53,387 nt of DNA from Methylobacter sp. Its GTDB lineage: Bacteria; Pseudomonadota; Gammaproteobacteria; Methylococcales; Methylomonadaceae. This document shows positions 8,954-19,037 of the stretch, piece by piece (the first letter of the stretch is position 1; each line of letters begins with the position of its first letter). Made by a program: the position numbers and the translations under genes. The DNA is taken from NCBI RefSeq assembly GCF_030680395.1, contig NZ_JAUXVR010000039.1, forward strand, positions 1 to 53,387, written 5' to 3'. The notes below the pieces were generated by a model that saw only the letters and a program-made list of their open reading frames with translations, was not told where the DNA came from and did not search any database.

Positions 8954-10360
8954 TTAATCCAGACTCCCTATTGCTTTTTTTGCTAACCGACTGATAACGT
9001 TTTTTATGCCTTCGGGGTTAGGTTGTCTGGTAAAAGAAGAGCCTTTAAAAGCAGTATGACCAATTTCAGTCGCTGCTGGTTTTAATACGGTAATTTCCTC
9101 AATTAGCGCGGGCAATTGCTCCTCAAGACTATGTACTGTAGTTAAGCGTTTTGGCACCGGCTTGGTTTTTTCCCACCGTGTATAAAGTGGCATTAACAGG
9201 AAGAAGCCGAAGTATATCGCGCTAAAAATACGCGCAAATATGGTTGCTGTCGGCGTTGCAGGTTGCGTACCCAAATAGCCCAGAGCCAGGAAACTGATTA
9301 CAAACAGCATCAAGGCCTTTTTGTATATGCCGCCGCGATAGCGAATCGATTTGACCGGACTGCGATCCAGCCAAGGCAACAGGAATAATACGACAATCGC
9401 ACCGCCCATACCGATAACCCCTGCAAATTTATCTGGGATCGCTCTTAAAATGGCATAAAAAGGTGTGAAATACCAGACTGGAGCTATATGCTCCGGAGTT
9501 TTCATCGGATCGGCAGGGATGAAATTGGCGTGCTCAAGAAAATAACCGCCCATTTCCGGCATATAAAAAATAACCGTCGCGAAAAACAACATAAAGACGC
9601 CCACACCGACCAAGTCTTTGACGGTGTAGTAAGGATGGAAAGGAATGCCGTCCACAGGATGGCCCCACGGGTCTTTGGATTCCTTGATTTCAATACCGTC
9701 CGGGTTGTTTGATCCCACTTCATGCAATGCCACGATATGCAGGAATACCAGCATGACCAAAGCCAGCGGCACCGCAATAACATGGAAAGCGAAGAACCGG
9801 TTCAAGGTTGCGTCGGAAACGACATAATCGCCTCTGAGCCAGAGTGACAGGTCATCACCGATAACAGGGATGGCGCTGAACAGCGAGATAATAACCTGTG
9901 CGCCCCAGTATGACATCTGTCCCCAAGGCAACAGGTAGCCCATGAAGGCTTCGGCCATCAAGGCGACAAACAGCAACATGCCGAAAATCCAGACCAGCTC
10001 GCGGGGATGCTTGAACGAACCGTAAAGCAAGCCTCTGAACATGTGCAGATAAACGACGATAAAAAATGCCGACGAACCGGTCGAATGCATGTAGCGAATC
10101 AGCCAGCCCCAGTTCACATCGCGCATGATGTATTCTACGGAGTCGAATGCCAGTTTGGCATCCGGTTTGTAGTTCATGGTCAGGAAAATACCGGTCAATA
10201 TCTGGTTAACCAGCACCAGCAAAGCCAGTGAGCCGAAGAAATACCAGAAATTGAAGTTCTTGGGCGCGTAATAATGCGCCATGTGCTCATTCCAGAGTTT
10301 GGTCAGTGGAAAACGCTCCAAAAACCAATCGTTACATTCAGTTATGCGGCTACGTTTCAT
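8954..10360 (-). CDS. petB: Ubiquinol-cytochrome c reductase, cytochrome b
   Basis: A 468-aa membrane protein. The haem-ligating histidines are in helix B (RYMHSTG...YLHMFRG) and helix D (FAFHVIAVP...FLHIVALHE). The Qo-site motif reads PVWY rather than PEWY, the form common in beta- and gammaproteobacteria. Cytochrome b normally ends soon after the eighth helix; here about 75 hydrophilic residues follow it (from about TRWEKTKP), a tail I cannot assign. Its ATG overlaps the end of petA by 4 bases (ATGA). Confidence 0.95.
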   Translation of the reverse strand: MKRSRITECNDWFLERFPLTKLWNEHMAHYYAPKNFNFWYFFGSLALLVLVNQILTGIFLTMNYKPDAKLAFDSVEYIMRDVNWGWLIRYMHSTGSSAFFIVVYLHMFRGLLYGSFKHPRELVWIFGMLLFVALMAEAFMGYLLPWGQMSYWGAQVIISLFSAIPVIGDDLSLWLRGDYVVSDATLNRFFAFHVIAVPLALVMLVFLHIVALHEVGSNNPDGIEIKESKDPWGHPVDGIPFHPYYTVKDLVGVGVFMLFFATVIFYMPEMGGYFLEHANFIPADPMKTPEHIAPVWYFTPFYAILRAIPDKFAGVIGMGGAIVVLFLLPWLDRSPVKSIRYRGGIYKKALMLFVISFLALGYLGTQPATPTATIFARIFSAIYFGFFLLMPLYTRWEKTKPVPKRLTTVHSLEEQLPALIEEITVLKPAATEIGHTAFKGSSFTRQPNPEGIKNVISRLAKKAIGSLD

Positions 10361-10956
10361 GCGCTTGCTTCCTCTGCAGATTCACCAATAATCAGCTGAG
10401 TATCGGTAATATAGCGGTAAGGGGGGATTTCCAGGTTAGTCGGCGCCGGTACTCCGCGATAAACGCGACCAGCCAGATCAAACCAGGAGCCATGACATGG
10501 ACAGAAAAATCCGCCTTTCCACTTGTCGCCAAGATCGTTAGGCGCTATTTCAGGACGAAACGTGGGTGAACAGCCCAAGTGGGTACACAAACCCACGGCA
10601 ACAAACACTTCCGGTTTAATGGAGCGTACCGGATTTTTACTGGACTCCGGTTGTATCGATTCCTGAGAAAGAGGATCTCTTAACTCATTGTCCAAAGTTT
10701 TTAAAGTTTCAAGAACCTGTGGGGTTCTGTTGAGTATCCAGACCGGTTTGCCTCGCCATGCGACCCTGATTAATTGACCGGGTTCCATTTTGCTGATGTC
10801 AACTTCAACAGGTGCCCCGGCCGCCATGGCTTTGGCACTGGGTTGCATTTGAGCAAGAAAAGGAACAGCCAAATAGCCTGTGCCGACTGCGCCAACCACG
10901 GTCAAGGCCGTGGTTAAAAACTGGCGTTTGGACTGATCGACGCCTTTATTATTCAT
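10357..10956 (-). CDS. petA: Ubiquinol-cytochrome c reductase, Rieske iron-sulfur subunit
   Basis: A 199-aa protein. The N-terminus SKRQFLTTALTVVGAVG is a Tat-type signal anchor. The 2Fe-2S ligands are in CTHLGC (124-129) and CPCHGS (152-157), with the usual SWFDLAGRVYRGVPAP following. It moves electrons from ubiquinol in the Qo site to cytochrome c1. It is the first gene of petABC; an AGGAG-like ribosome site precedes the ATG at 10956 and the upstream 260 bases probably hold the operon promoter. Confidence 0.96.
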   Translation of the reverse strand: MNNKGVDQSKRQFLTTALTVVGAVGTGYLAVPFLAQMQPSAKAMAAGAPVEVDISKMEPGQLIRVAWRGKPVWILNRTPQVLETLKTLDNELRDPLSQESIQPESSKNPVRSIKPEVFVAVGLCTHLGCSPTFRPEIAPNDLGDKWKGGFFCPCHGSWFDLAGRVYRGVPAPTNLEIPPYRYITDTQLIIGESAEEASA

Positions 10957-11013
10957 TATAGAACTCTCCTGATTAAGTCTGCGCTTCTTAAGGGCGCATT
11001 ATTTTCTAGCGTC

Positions 11014-11043
11014 AATATACCATTAGAGCTTATAAGATTTGAA
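11014..11043 (-). promoter_or_regulatory. Possible petABC promoter
   Basis: On the minus strand, TTCAAA (11043-11038) and TATATT (11019-11014) are separated by 18 bases, about 60 bases before the petA start. This is a plausible sigma-70 promoter but the region is AT-rich and chance matches are likely. Confidence 0.3.
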
Positions 11044-11218
11044 GTGCTTATGCCGCCGGTTTTAGTATTTGTTAGCTATTAAAAATGGATTGAAGTAACA
11101 CGTAAAGCACAAGCCTATGATATTGCGACAGATTGTTTGTGGTTTAGCCTCGATAACGCCGTTAAGTTTTTTATATAAATGGTATATATTTGATGATTTG
11201 ATACGGTGGTTATTCCGA

Positions 11219-12307
11219 CTATGGAGTGACCAAGCTGCTTGTTAATGCAGCAAGAAAGGCCGCATTTTCTTCCGGTTTACCTACGGTTACCCGCAGACAA
11301 TCGGCCAACAAGCCGCCTTGGCCGCTAAGGTTTTTAATTAAAACGCCTTGTTGTTTTATTGACTCGAAGATTTCGTTTGCCCGGTTCTCAGGGGTTTTAA
11401 ACAGAATAAAATTAGCGGCGCTGGGATAGGCAGTAATGCCGTTTAGTGCATTAAGCCGGTTAAAAACGATTGACCGTTCAGCGCAAATTTTTTGCGTTTG
11501 CTGATCAAATAATGTTTTGTTGGACAAGGCAAAATCTGCGCTTGTCTGGGTGAGGCTGTTAATGTTGTAGGGCAGGCGGATTTTGTGGAGTTGTTCAATG
11601 ATGTCCGGCAAACCTGCGATGTAGCCGAGACGTAAACCCGCCAGACCCAGTTTCGATACGGTGCGCATGACCAGCAGGTTGTCATATTGCCCCAGGCTGT
11701 CGATGAAACTGGCATCGGCAAAAGGCGCATAGGCTTCATCAATGACTACCAAACCCTTGGCCGCTTTTATGATGTCCCGAATCGACGCTTCTGAAAATAA
11801 ATTGCCGGTGGGATTGTTAGGATAGGCCAGAAAAATGACCGAAGGCTGATGCTTTTCTATAGTCGACAGCATGGCCGGTAAATCCAGGTCAAAGTTATCG
11901 GCAAGCAAAGGGATAGCATGGTAAGTTAGACCCAGGCATAGACTCAGCTGTTTATACATCACAAAACCCGGATCCGGCGCCAACACGCAGGCATTGGAAG
12001 GCAGCGCCATTAACAGTAATTGGATGATTTCATCGGAACCATTGCCCAGCAGTACATCAAATTGATCGGGTATTTGATTCAAGCGTTTGATAGTTGCAGT
12101 CAAATGCCTCGCTTCAGGGTCGGGATACCGGTTCAACGGACAGTCTTTCAACGTTTCCAGCCAGTTTATTTTGATGTCTTCAGGCCAGCTATAGGGGTTT
12201 TCCATGGCATCCAGCTTGATCAAACCAGTAGCATCTGCAACTTTATAAGCAGACATCGCCAGAACTTCTTTGCGGAAAATGGAGGAAATGAGATTATTTT
12301 CGGACAT
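11219..12307 (-). CDS. hisC: Histidinol-phosphate aminotransferase
   Basis: A 362-aa PLP-dependent fold-type I aminotransferase. Recognisable are DAMENPY (33-39), the YPNNPTG loop (162-168), VIDEAYAPF (188-196) and TVSKLGLAGLRLGY with the PLP lysine K219. It converts imidazole-acetol phosphate to histidinol phosphate in histidine synthesis, the step before HisD. The start at 12307 is kept because related proteins begin with a similar IR/FRKE-LSAY leader; no ribosome site is evident. It is the last gene of the murA-hisG-hisD-hisC run and is separated from hisD by a repeat hairpin. Confidence 0.92.
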   Translation of the reverse strand: MSENNLISSIFRKEVLAMSAYKVADATGLIKLDAMENPYSWPEDIKINWLETLKDCPLNRYPDPEARHLTATIKRLNQIPDQFDVLLGNGSDEIIQLLLMALPSNACVLAPDPGFVMYKQLSLCLGLTYHAIPLLADNFDLDLPAMLSTIEKHQPSVIFLAYPNNPTGNLFSEASIRDIIKAAKGLVVIDEAYAPFADASFIDSLGQYDNLLVMRTVSKLGLAGLRLGYIAGLPDIIEQLHKIRLPYNINSLTQTSADFALSNKTLFDQQTQKICAERSIVFNRLNALNGITAYPSAANFILFKTPENRANEIFESIKQQGVLIKNLSGQGGLLADCLRVTVGKPEENAAFLAALTSSLVTP

Positions 12308-12320
12308 ATATGTGGGTCAG

Positions 12321-12410
12321 GGTAAAAGATGCAAGGCGAAAGGCGAAAGGCTAAGGCTTGGCGCAAACGGATGTTTTTTTCGCCCTTGGCCCTTCGTCCT
12401 TCGCCTTCTT
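12321..12410. repeat. Heptad-repeat hairpin between hisD and hisC
   Basis: The left arm (12334-12356) consists of 7-base units GGCGAAA, GGCGAAA, GGCTAAG. The right arm (12381-12410, CCCTTGGCCCTTCGTCCTTCGCC) is its imperfect reverse complement. The element fills the interval to the base before the hisD stop. Similar units occur at 16023-16087 and 17658-17714. Confidence 0.7.
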
Positions 12411-13721
12411 TTAGTCTGTTTTTATTCTATATTCCGCAGATCGCGCATGGGCAGTCAGACTTTCGCCTCGCGCCAATATGGAGGCGGTTTTACCCAGCGT
12501 ATCCGCACCTGCTTCAGAACAGTTGATCAAACTGGAGCGTTTTTGGAAATCGTAAACACCCAATGGTGACGAAAACCGTGCCGTGCTGGAGGTCGGTAAT
12601 ACATGGTTGGGTCCTGCACAGTAATCGCCTAATGCTTCGGCGGTATAGCGACCCATGAAAATAGCACCCGCGTGGCGAATGTTTTTACACAAGGCTTCCG
12701 GATCTTCAACGGAGAGTTCCAGATGCTCAGGCGCAATGACGTTGGCCACATCTGCAGCAGCGTTTAAGTCGCTGACCTTGATTAATGCGCCGCGCGTAGT
12801 CAGCGATGTTTTGATAATTTCGGCGCGTTCCATAGTTGGTAATAATTTATTGATGCTTTGCTCGACAGCATCCAGATAGGCTGCGTCAGTGCTGATCAAT
12901 ATGGCTTGGGCATTTTCGTCATGTTCGGCTTGCGAAAACATGTCCATCGCAATCCAGTCGGGATGGGTTTTGCCGTCGCAGATAATCAGGATTTCCGACG
13001 GACCTGCAATCATGTCAATGCCCACTTGACCGAAGACCAGTTTTTTGGCGGTAGCCACATAGATATTGCCGGGCCCTACAATTTTTGCCACAGCAGGAAT
13101 GGTTTCCGTGCCGTAAGCCAGCGCGGCAACGGCTTGAGCACCACCCATCGTAAATACGCGGTCTACCCCGGCCAGATAGGCGGCGGCCAGAACCAGTTGA
13201 TTGGTTTCGCCGTGAGGCGCAGGCACAACCATGATCAATTCGCCGACGCCCGCGACTTTGGCCGGTATCGCATTCATCAATACCGAAGAAGGGTAGGCTG
13301 CTTTACCGCCAGGCACATAAAGTCCTACACGATCCAGTGGGGTGATTTTCTGTCCGAGAACGGTACCGTCAGTCTCGGTGTATTGCCATGACTCTATTTT
13401 CTGGTGATCTGCATAAGCGCGAATACGGTCTGCGGCTGTTTGCAACGCCTGAGCTTGCTCAGCCGGTAAGCTGTTCCAGGCCGATTCGAGAACTTCCGGT
13501 GATAGTTCCAGTTCGGAGGCTTGCGTGATAGAGCGGTGGTCAAAGCGGTTGGTATATTCAATAACCGCTTTGTCGCCGTTTTTGCGGACATCGGCAATAA
13601 TAGCCAGAACGCGCTGATGAATTTCCAGATCGTCGGTTTCATCAAAAGCCAGCAAATTTTTTAATTGCCGGTCAAAATCAGCTGACGAGGCATCGAGTCG
13701 GGTGATATTTATGTCGGACAT
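12411..13721 (-). CDS. hisD: Histidinol dehydrogenase
   Basis: A 436-aa enzyme, the usual length. It has [24 protein letters not shown] and the zinc/active-site stretch [11 protein letters not shown], plus [13 protein letters not shown] near the C-terminus with the catalytic histidine. It oxidises histidinol to histidine in two NAD-dependent steps, completing the pathway. The next gene downstream is hisC (after a repeat hairpin); upstream, hisG lies behind 387 bases of repeats, so expression from the hisG transcript may be partly interrupted. Confidence 0.95.
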   Translation of the reverse strand: MSDINITRLDASSADFDRQLKNLLAFDETDDLEIHQRVLAIIADVRKNGDKAVIEYTNRFDHRSITQASELELSPEVLESAWNSLPAEQAQALQTAADRIRAYADHQKIESWQYTETDGTVLGQKITPLDRVGLYVPGGKAAYPSSVLMNAIPAKVAGVGELIMVVPAPHGETNQLVLAAAYLAGVDRVFTMGGAQAVAALAYGTETIPAVAKIVGPGNIYVATAKKLVFGQVGIDMIAGPSEILIICDGKTHPDWIAMDMFSQAEHDENAQAILISTDAAYLDAVEQSINKLLPTMERAEIIKTSLTTRGALIKVSDLNAAADVANVIAPEHLELSVEDPEALCKNIRHAGAIFMGRYTAEALGDYCAGPNHVLPTSSTARFSSPLGVYDFQKRSSLINCSEAGADTLGKTASILARGESLTAHARSAEYRIKTD

Positions 13722-13752
13722 GAGCAGTAACCAAAATTGTTAAACGATGTAG

Positions 13753-13779
13753 GTTGGGTTAGCGGTAGCGTAACCCAAC
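13753..13779. repeat. Palindromic repeat upstream of hisD
   Basis: GTTGGGTTA (13753-13761) and TAACCCAAC (13771-13779) form a perfect 9-bp stem with a 9-base loop. This motif is a common type of dispersed bacterial palindrome and lies 32 bases before the hisD start. Confidence 0.7.
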
Positions 13780-13884
13780 ATTTGCCTAACGCAAAACGTT
13801 TCAGGCGGGGCAGCATACCCCCTCCGGCTTGTGGAAGACGCTGGGGCAGTCAGTGACTGAGTTCCTTCGCCGGAGCGCTCATCT

Positions 13885-14028
13885 TTATACACAAGTATCT
13901 AAGTAACGCGTCATACCCGCCGGGAAGCGGGTATCCAGTGCCATGGATGGCGAGCTGTGTACGTCCATGTAGCCTGGATCCCGGCAATCCCTGCCGGGAT
14001 GACGTGCTTTAAAAATACTTGTGTATAA
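13885..14028. mobile_element. 144-bp MITE between hisG and hisD
   Basis: Perfect 14-bp terminal inverted repeats, TTATACACAAGTAT (13885-13898) and ATACTTGTGTATAA (14015-14028), bound a core of nested palindromes. The core (TCATACCCGCC...CCGGGATGACG) matches the pattern of the 155-bp repeats at both ends of the window. It has no coding capacity, so any movement would depend on a transposase elsewhere. The flanks 13780-13884 and 14029-14108 hold further GC-rich repeat debris (for example GGAGCGTGGGAACGATGC after the right end) and no gene. Confidence 0.75.
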
Positions 14029-14108
14029 CGACGAGCGGCGGAGCGTGGGAACGATGCACTTTGCTTTTCTTCGTGGTGCAGTGTTTTTAAACTAAACCTA
14101 AATAAAGG

Positions 14109-14738
14109 TTAACCTCTTTTCGCCAGAGTCTTTTCAAACTGGTCAAGCAATGACTGAATCGCCTGATGCTTCATTTTCATCGCCGCTTTGTTGACCACCA
14201 GCCTGGAGCTGATATTCATAATCAGATCCCGAGGCTCAAGATCATTAGCTTTTAGCGTATTGCCGGTATCAACCAGATCGACGATGCAATCGGCAAGGCC
14301 GACCAGCGGCGCCAGTTCCATCGATCCGTACAGTTTAATGATTTCAGCCTGTATCCCTAAGCTGGCAAAATAGCGTTGGGTTATTTTTACGTATTTGGTC
14401 GCAACACGGACACGCCCTGCAATCGCGGGCGCATCTTTATGTGCAGCGGTCATTAACCGGCAACAGGCGATATTCAAATCCAACGGTTCATACAAACTTT
14501 CAGCGCCGTGCTCCAACAGGATGTCTTTTCCGGCGATACCCATATCGGCTGCGCCATATTCGACAAACGTAGGCACATCGGTGGCGCGGATAATGACCAG
14601 CTGAACATCATCGCGGGTGGTTCGTAAAATCAGTTTGCGGCAGGTAAGAGGATCATCAATCGGCGTGATGCCTGCCTCTGCCAATAAGGGCAGGGCATCC
14701 TCATAAATCCGGCCTTTAGATACGGCGATAGTTAGCAT
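14109..14738 (-). CDS. hisG: ATP phosphoribosyltransferase, short form
   Basis: A 209-aa protein starting [19 protein letters not shown], with [15 protein letters not shown] and [14 protein letters not shown] typical of HisG. It catalyses the first step of histidine synthesis (ATP + PRPP). The length is that of the short HisG form, which lacks the C-terminal regulatory domain and works with HisZ; no hisZ is in the window. The ATG has AAGGAAG upstream and lies 8 bases after the murA stop, indicating cotranscription. Confidence 0.94.
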   Translation of the reverse strand: MLTIAVSKGRIYEDALPLLAEAGITPIDDPLTCRKLILRTTRDDVQLVIIRATDVPTFVEYGAADMGIAGKDILLEHGAESLYEPLDLNIACCRLMTAAHKDAPAIAGRVRVATKYVKITQRYFASLGIQAEIIKLYGSMELAPLVGLADCIVDLVDTGNTLKANDLEPRDLIMNISSRLVVNKAAMKMKHQAIQSLLDQFEKTLAKRG

Positions 14739-14746
14739 AATCTTCC

Positions 14747-16087
<1,341 letters not shown>

Positions 16088-16089
16088 TA

Positions 16090-16401
16090 TTAATCGGTTT
16101 GACTTGCAAAATGGCTTGTTTGATCAAAGCCGCTGAGTTTAGCAAGGTTGAGCAACTGCTCGGGAATATTTTTGAAAGCTATCTGCGTTCTATTGTGCCG
16201 GGAATATTTTATCCATTCAATCATTAACGCAAGTCCGGCGCTGTCTGTATTGGATACGCGGCTCAGATCAATGGTGACTTCTTTTGCCGCTTTTAAGAAA
16301 GAAAACGATTTGAGCGTCTGTTTGTCGATGGTGGCGAAAGTTAAATCGCCATCAATAACAAAGCGCCCGTTACTTTCTCTAATAATATTCAGTCGGCTCA
16401 C
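16090..16401 (-). CDS. mlaB: STAS-domain protein MlaB
   Basis: A 103-aa single STAS domain: a short strand, then ATIDLSRVSNTDSAGLALMIEWIKY-type core (here VTIDLSRVSNTDSAGLAL) including the conserved serine/threonine region. MlaB binds the ATPase MlaF and supports the MlaFEDB inner-membrane lipid transporter. It starts with GTG at 16401, overlapping the mlaD stop by 4 bases (GTGA), so translation is coupled. The expected neighbour mlaC is not present between mlaD and mlaB. Confidence 0.88.
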   Translation of the reverse strand: MSRLNIIRESNGRFVIDGDLTFATIDKQTLKSFSFLKAAKEVTIDLSRVSNTDSAGLALMIEWIKYSRHNRTQIAFKNIPEQLLNLAKLSGFDQTSHFASQTD

Positions 16402-16865
16402 TTTTTTTCTTCCGCAGACTTAAATAGGAATTGGCCAAGTGCCTTTTCCAGAATAATAGCAGACTGGGTAATTTCGATTTGCCCGCCATTTTTTAAAAAC
16501 TCATCCGAACCGCCCGCGTCCAGGTTAACGTATTGCTCCCCTAACAGACCCGAAGTAAAAACGCTGGCGGTGGTGTCATCAGGCAGGGTATTGTATTGCG
16601 AGTCAATACTCAGTTTTACAACAGACTCGTAGGTTTTAGGGTCGAAGCTAATGGCGCTAACCTTGCCGATTTTAACACCGGCTGCTGAAACGGGCGATTT
16701 AACCTTCAAGCCGCCTGAGTTTTCAAAACGGGCAGTAACCGTATAACTATCATGCTCGGTAAAAGAGCTTAGATTACTCACTTGCAAGGCAAGAAAAAAC
16801 AACCCGACTATGCCTGCTGCGACAAAGAGTCCGACAAATGTGTCCTGGGTATTGGTGTGTTGCAT
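16398..16865 (-). CDS. mlaD: MCE-domain lipid-transport protein MlaD
   Basis: A 155-aa inner-membrane-anchored periplasmic protein. It begins MQHTNTQDTFVGLFVAAGIV with one transmembrane helix, followed by the MCE domain (YTVTARFENSGGLKVKSPVSAAGVKIGKVS) and a helical tail. In the family six MlaD subunits form the ring that shuttles phospholipids. The start is the ATG at 16865 because GGAG sits 8 bases upstream; a TTG 15 bases earlier overlaps that ribosome site. It starts one base after the mlaE stop and overlaps mlaB by 4 bases. Confidence 0.93.
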   Translation of the reverse strand: MQHTNTQDTFVGLFVAAGIVGLFFLALQVSNLSSFTEHDSYTVTARFENSGGLKVKSPVSAAGVKIGKVSAISFDPKTYESVVKLSIDSQYNTLPDDTTASVFTSGLLGEQYVNLDAGGSDEFLKNGGQIEITQSAIILEKALGQFLFKSAEEKK

Positions 16866-16866
16866 G

Positions 16867-17649
16867 TTAATTATCTCCAAACATGAGTGCGGTCAGAATA
16901 AAATCCAGACCTAAAATACTAAAAGCTGAATTAACTACGGTACGCGTGGTGGCGCGGCTGACGCCTTCCGAAGTCGGGATTGCGTCATAGCCTTCAAACA
17001 GTGCTATCCAGGAAGCGATAAAACCGAACACTATGCTTTTGATAACACCATTGATAATGTCATCCTGAAAATCGAGTTTGGCTTGCATCTGCGACCAATA
17101 AGCGCCTTCATCAACGCCTAATAAGCCAGAGCCAACCATTTGCCCGCCGATAATGCCTACTGCACTGAACAGTGCGGCAAGTAAGGGCATGGATAAAAAT
17201 CCGGCTAAAAAACGAGGAGAAATAATACGTTTAATCGGGTCGACAGCCATCATTTCCATGCCCGACAACTGTTCGGTCGCTTTCATCAGGCCAATTTCCG
17301 CCGTTAACGCGGAACCGGCCCGGCCTGCAAATAAAAGCGCCGAAACGACGGGGCCGAGCTCTCTGACCAAAGAGGCTGCAACCATGACTCCCAATGTTTC
17401 TTCCGCGCCGAAATCAGAGAGTATGTAATAGCCTTGCAGACCCAAAACCATGCCGACAAACAGTCCCGAAATAGTGATAATCAGAAAAGAGAGTACACCG
17501 ATCGAATACATCTGGTTAAGCACCAGTCTGGGACGAGGTAACACACTGAGTATGCCGGAAATAGTCTGAAACAGGAAAAACGTGCCTCGCCCAAGTTTGG
17601 TAAAACCGGTGCGGGTGTTTTGGCCCAATTGCTGTAGAAATTCAATCAT
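16867..17649 (-). CDS. mlaE: Lipid-asymmetry ABC transporter permease MlaE
   Basis: A 260-aa permease with five or six hydrophobic helices. It contains the MlaE signature segments GMVLGLQGYYILSDFGAEETLGVMVA and ELGPVVSALLFAGRAGSALTAEIGLMK. It forms the membrane channel of the Mla system, keeping phospholipids out of the outer leaflet of the outer membrane. A 63-base repeat-rich gap separates it from mlaF; mlaD follows with a single base between. Confidence 0.94.
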   Translation of the reverse strand: MIEFLQQLGQNTRTGFTKLGRGTFFLFQTISGILSVLPRPRLVLNQMYSIGVLSFLIITISGLFVGMVLGLQGYYILSDFGAEETLGVMVAASLVRELGPVVSALLFAGRAGSALTAEIGLMKATEQLSGMEMMAVDPIKRIISPRFLAGFLSMPLLAALFSAVGIIGGQMVGSGLLGVDEGAYWSQMQAKLDFQDDIINGVIKSIVFGFIASWIALFEGYDAIPTSEGVSRATTRTVVNSAFSILGLDFILTALMFGDN

Positions 17650-17657
17650 TTTAAATT

Positions 17658-17714
17658 AAGGTAAAAGGTGCAAGGTAAAAGGTGCAAGGTAAAAGGCAAA
17701 AAACCTTGAACCTT
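17658..17714. repeat. 14-bp tandem-repeat hairpin between mlaF and mlaE
   Basis: AAGGTAAAAGGTGC occurs twice in tandem and a third time truncated (AAGGTAAAAGGC) from 17658 to 17697. CCTTGAACCTT at 17704-17714 is complementary and overlaps the mlaF stop codon. The 14-base period is twice the heptad of the related elements at 12321 and 16023. Confidence 0.7.
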
Positions 17715-18540
17715 AATAACGTTTTCCTGTCGACAACAAATCATCAACATAATCTTTTGCCGGATAATGAAAATGCGCCGGGCCGTCAGCAGCGCCGGTC
17801 ATAAACTGTTGCACCCAGTCGGAGTCGGATTGTTCAATTTCCTTGGGCGTACCCTGGCCGACAATTTTGCCCTCTGAAATAACATAAATATAATCAGCTA
17901 TCGCCGCCGTTTCCTGAACATCATGAGAAACAACGATGCTGGTTAAGCTCAGGATAGTATTCAGCGACTTGATAAGGTGAACCAATGCCCCCTTGGAAAT
18001 GGGGTCCTGGCCGGTAAAAGGCTCATCGTACATGATCATCATCGGATCCAGCGCAATGGCCCTGGCCAGGGCAATACGCCTGGCCATGCCGCCGGAAAGT
18101 TCGTTAGGCATCAGATTCCGCGCGCCTCTCAAGCCTACCGCCTGCAATTTCATCAGCACCAGCGTGCGAATCATGGATTCAGGAAGATGGGTATGTTCGC
18201 GTAACGGAAAAGCCACATTATCAAAGACGTTCATATCCGTTAATAACGCGCCGCTTTGGAACAGCATGCCCATGCGTTTACGCAGATTGTACAGTTCCGA
18301 CCGGCGTAAGCGGTGAACATTGTTGCCATCGACGATAATAGTGCCTTGTTCAGGAAACAATTGCCCCCCGATCAGTTTTAACAGAGTCGTTTTGCCGGTG
18401 CCGCTGGGTCCCATGATGGCGGTAATTTTACCGCGCTCAAACTCCAGCGAAATATCGTCAAATATTTTCTTGTTGCCGCGAGAAAACGACAAGTTTTGAA
18501 CAGAAACCAGACTGTTTTGCGGAAGGCCGCTATTATCCAT
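17713..18540 (-). CDS. mlaF: Lipid-asymmetry ABC transporter ATPase MlaF
   Basis: A 275-aa ABC ATPase. Walker A is GPSGTGKTT (44-52), the signature is LSGGMARR, Walker B is MIMYDEPF, and the switch histidine is in VVSHDV. It powers phospholipid movement by MlaFEDB. The tail (about the last 30 residues, ending HYPAKDYVDDLLSTGKRY) is of the type used by MlaF dimers. It is the first gene of the mla-murA-his run; the promoter must lie in 18541-18650. Confidence 0.94.
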   Translation of the reverse strand: MDNSGLPQNSLVSVQNLSFSRGNKKIFDDISLEFERGKITAIMGPSGTGKTTLLKLIGGQLFPEQGTIIVDGNNVHRLRRSELYNLRKRMGMLFQSGALLTDMNVFDNVAFPLREHTHLPESMIRTLVLMKLQAVGLRGARNLMPNELSGGMARRIALARAIALDPMMIMYDEPFTGQDPISKGALVHLIKSLNTILSLTSIVVSHDVQETAAIADYIYVISEGKIVGQGTPKEIEQSDSDWVQQFMTGAADGPAHFHYPAKDYVDDLLSTGKRY

Positions 18541-18844
18541 GCGTAGAGAGTTAATGTGGGGAATTAAACGGCCTATTTTCTATGACTACTCCCTGTTAAG
18601 TCAATCTATTGTGCTGCCGGTTTAACAGGCAGCGGTTATACAAGGTTGAATTCACTTGTGCCTTGCCGTTATTTGAGCAATACGCCGTCAAGATTGCCGA
18701 TGAGTTTGTGGTAGTAACCACCATTGATAGAGTGGAGGATGTAAACCAAATACATTTCGTGTATCCTTTTTTGCGACTGATGCTTCTACACTACAGAGGT
18801 CACGGAATTTTCGGATGTTACTCGACTGAATTTAAGAGCCAGGA
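18541..18844. other. Intergenic stretch upstream of mlaF and the toxin-antitoxin relic
   Basis: About 300 bases between divergent genes. GCTGCC and GGCAGC (about 18612-18632) form a small hairpin. A 79-codon plus-strand frame with a TTG start reaches the antitoxin start but has no recognised domain and no ribosome site, so it is not called as a gene. The mlaF promoter is expected here but was not clearly located. Confidence 0.4.
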
Positions 18845-19037
18845 ATGAATGCAGCAATTACCGAAGTAAAGTCTTTACTGGAAAGGCTTCCGGAAGAGAG
18901 TACTTACGAAGACATTCAGTGTCACTTGTATGCGGTAGAGAAAATTCGACGCAGTATTTATTGGTCGGGCAGAAGTAGAAAGAACCATGAGCCAGGAAGA
19001 TGTAGAGCTGAAATTCGGTCAATGGCTTATAAAGTAA
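18845..19037 (+). pseudogene. Frameshifted type II antitoxin gene
   Basis: The first 38 codons read MNAAITEVKSLLERLPEE... through KIRRSI. A single extra T in AGTATTTATTGG (about 18956-18960) throws the frame. Read one base on, the sequence continues IGRAEVERTMSQEDVELKF and GQWLIK, then stops at 19035-19037. The two parts together give a normal-length antitoxin of about 63 aa whose end overlaps the toxin start by 16 bases, as in intact ParD/Phd-type operons. As written, the frame runs through into the toxin and gives a 155-aa fusion. A sequencing error could also explain the extra T. Confidence 0.65.

Noticed and set aside
12858-13391. 177-aa frame opposite hisD
   Set aside because: Antisense shadow of hisD, no independent support.
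18609-18848. 79-aa plus-strand frame overlapping the antitoxin start
   Set aside because: TTG start without a ribosome site, no recognised domain, and it spans a region expected to hold promoters.
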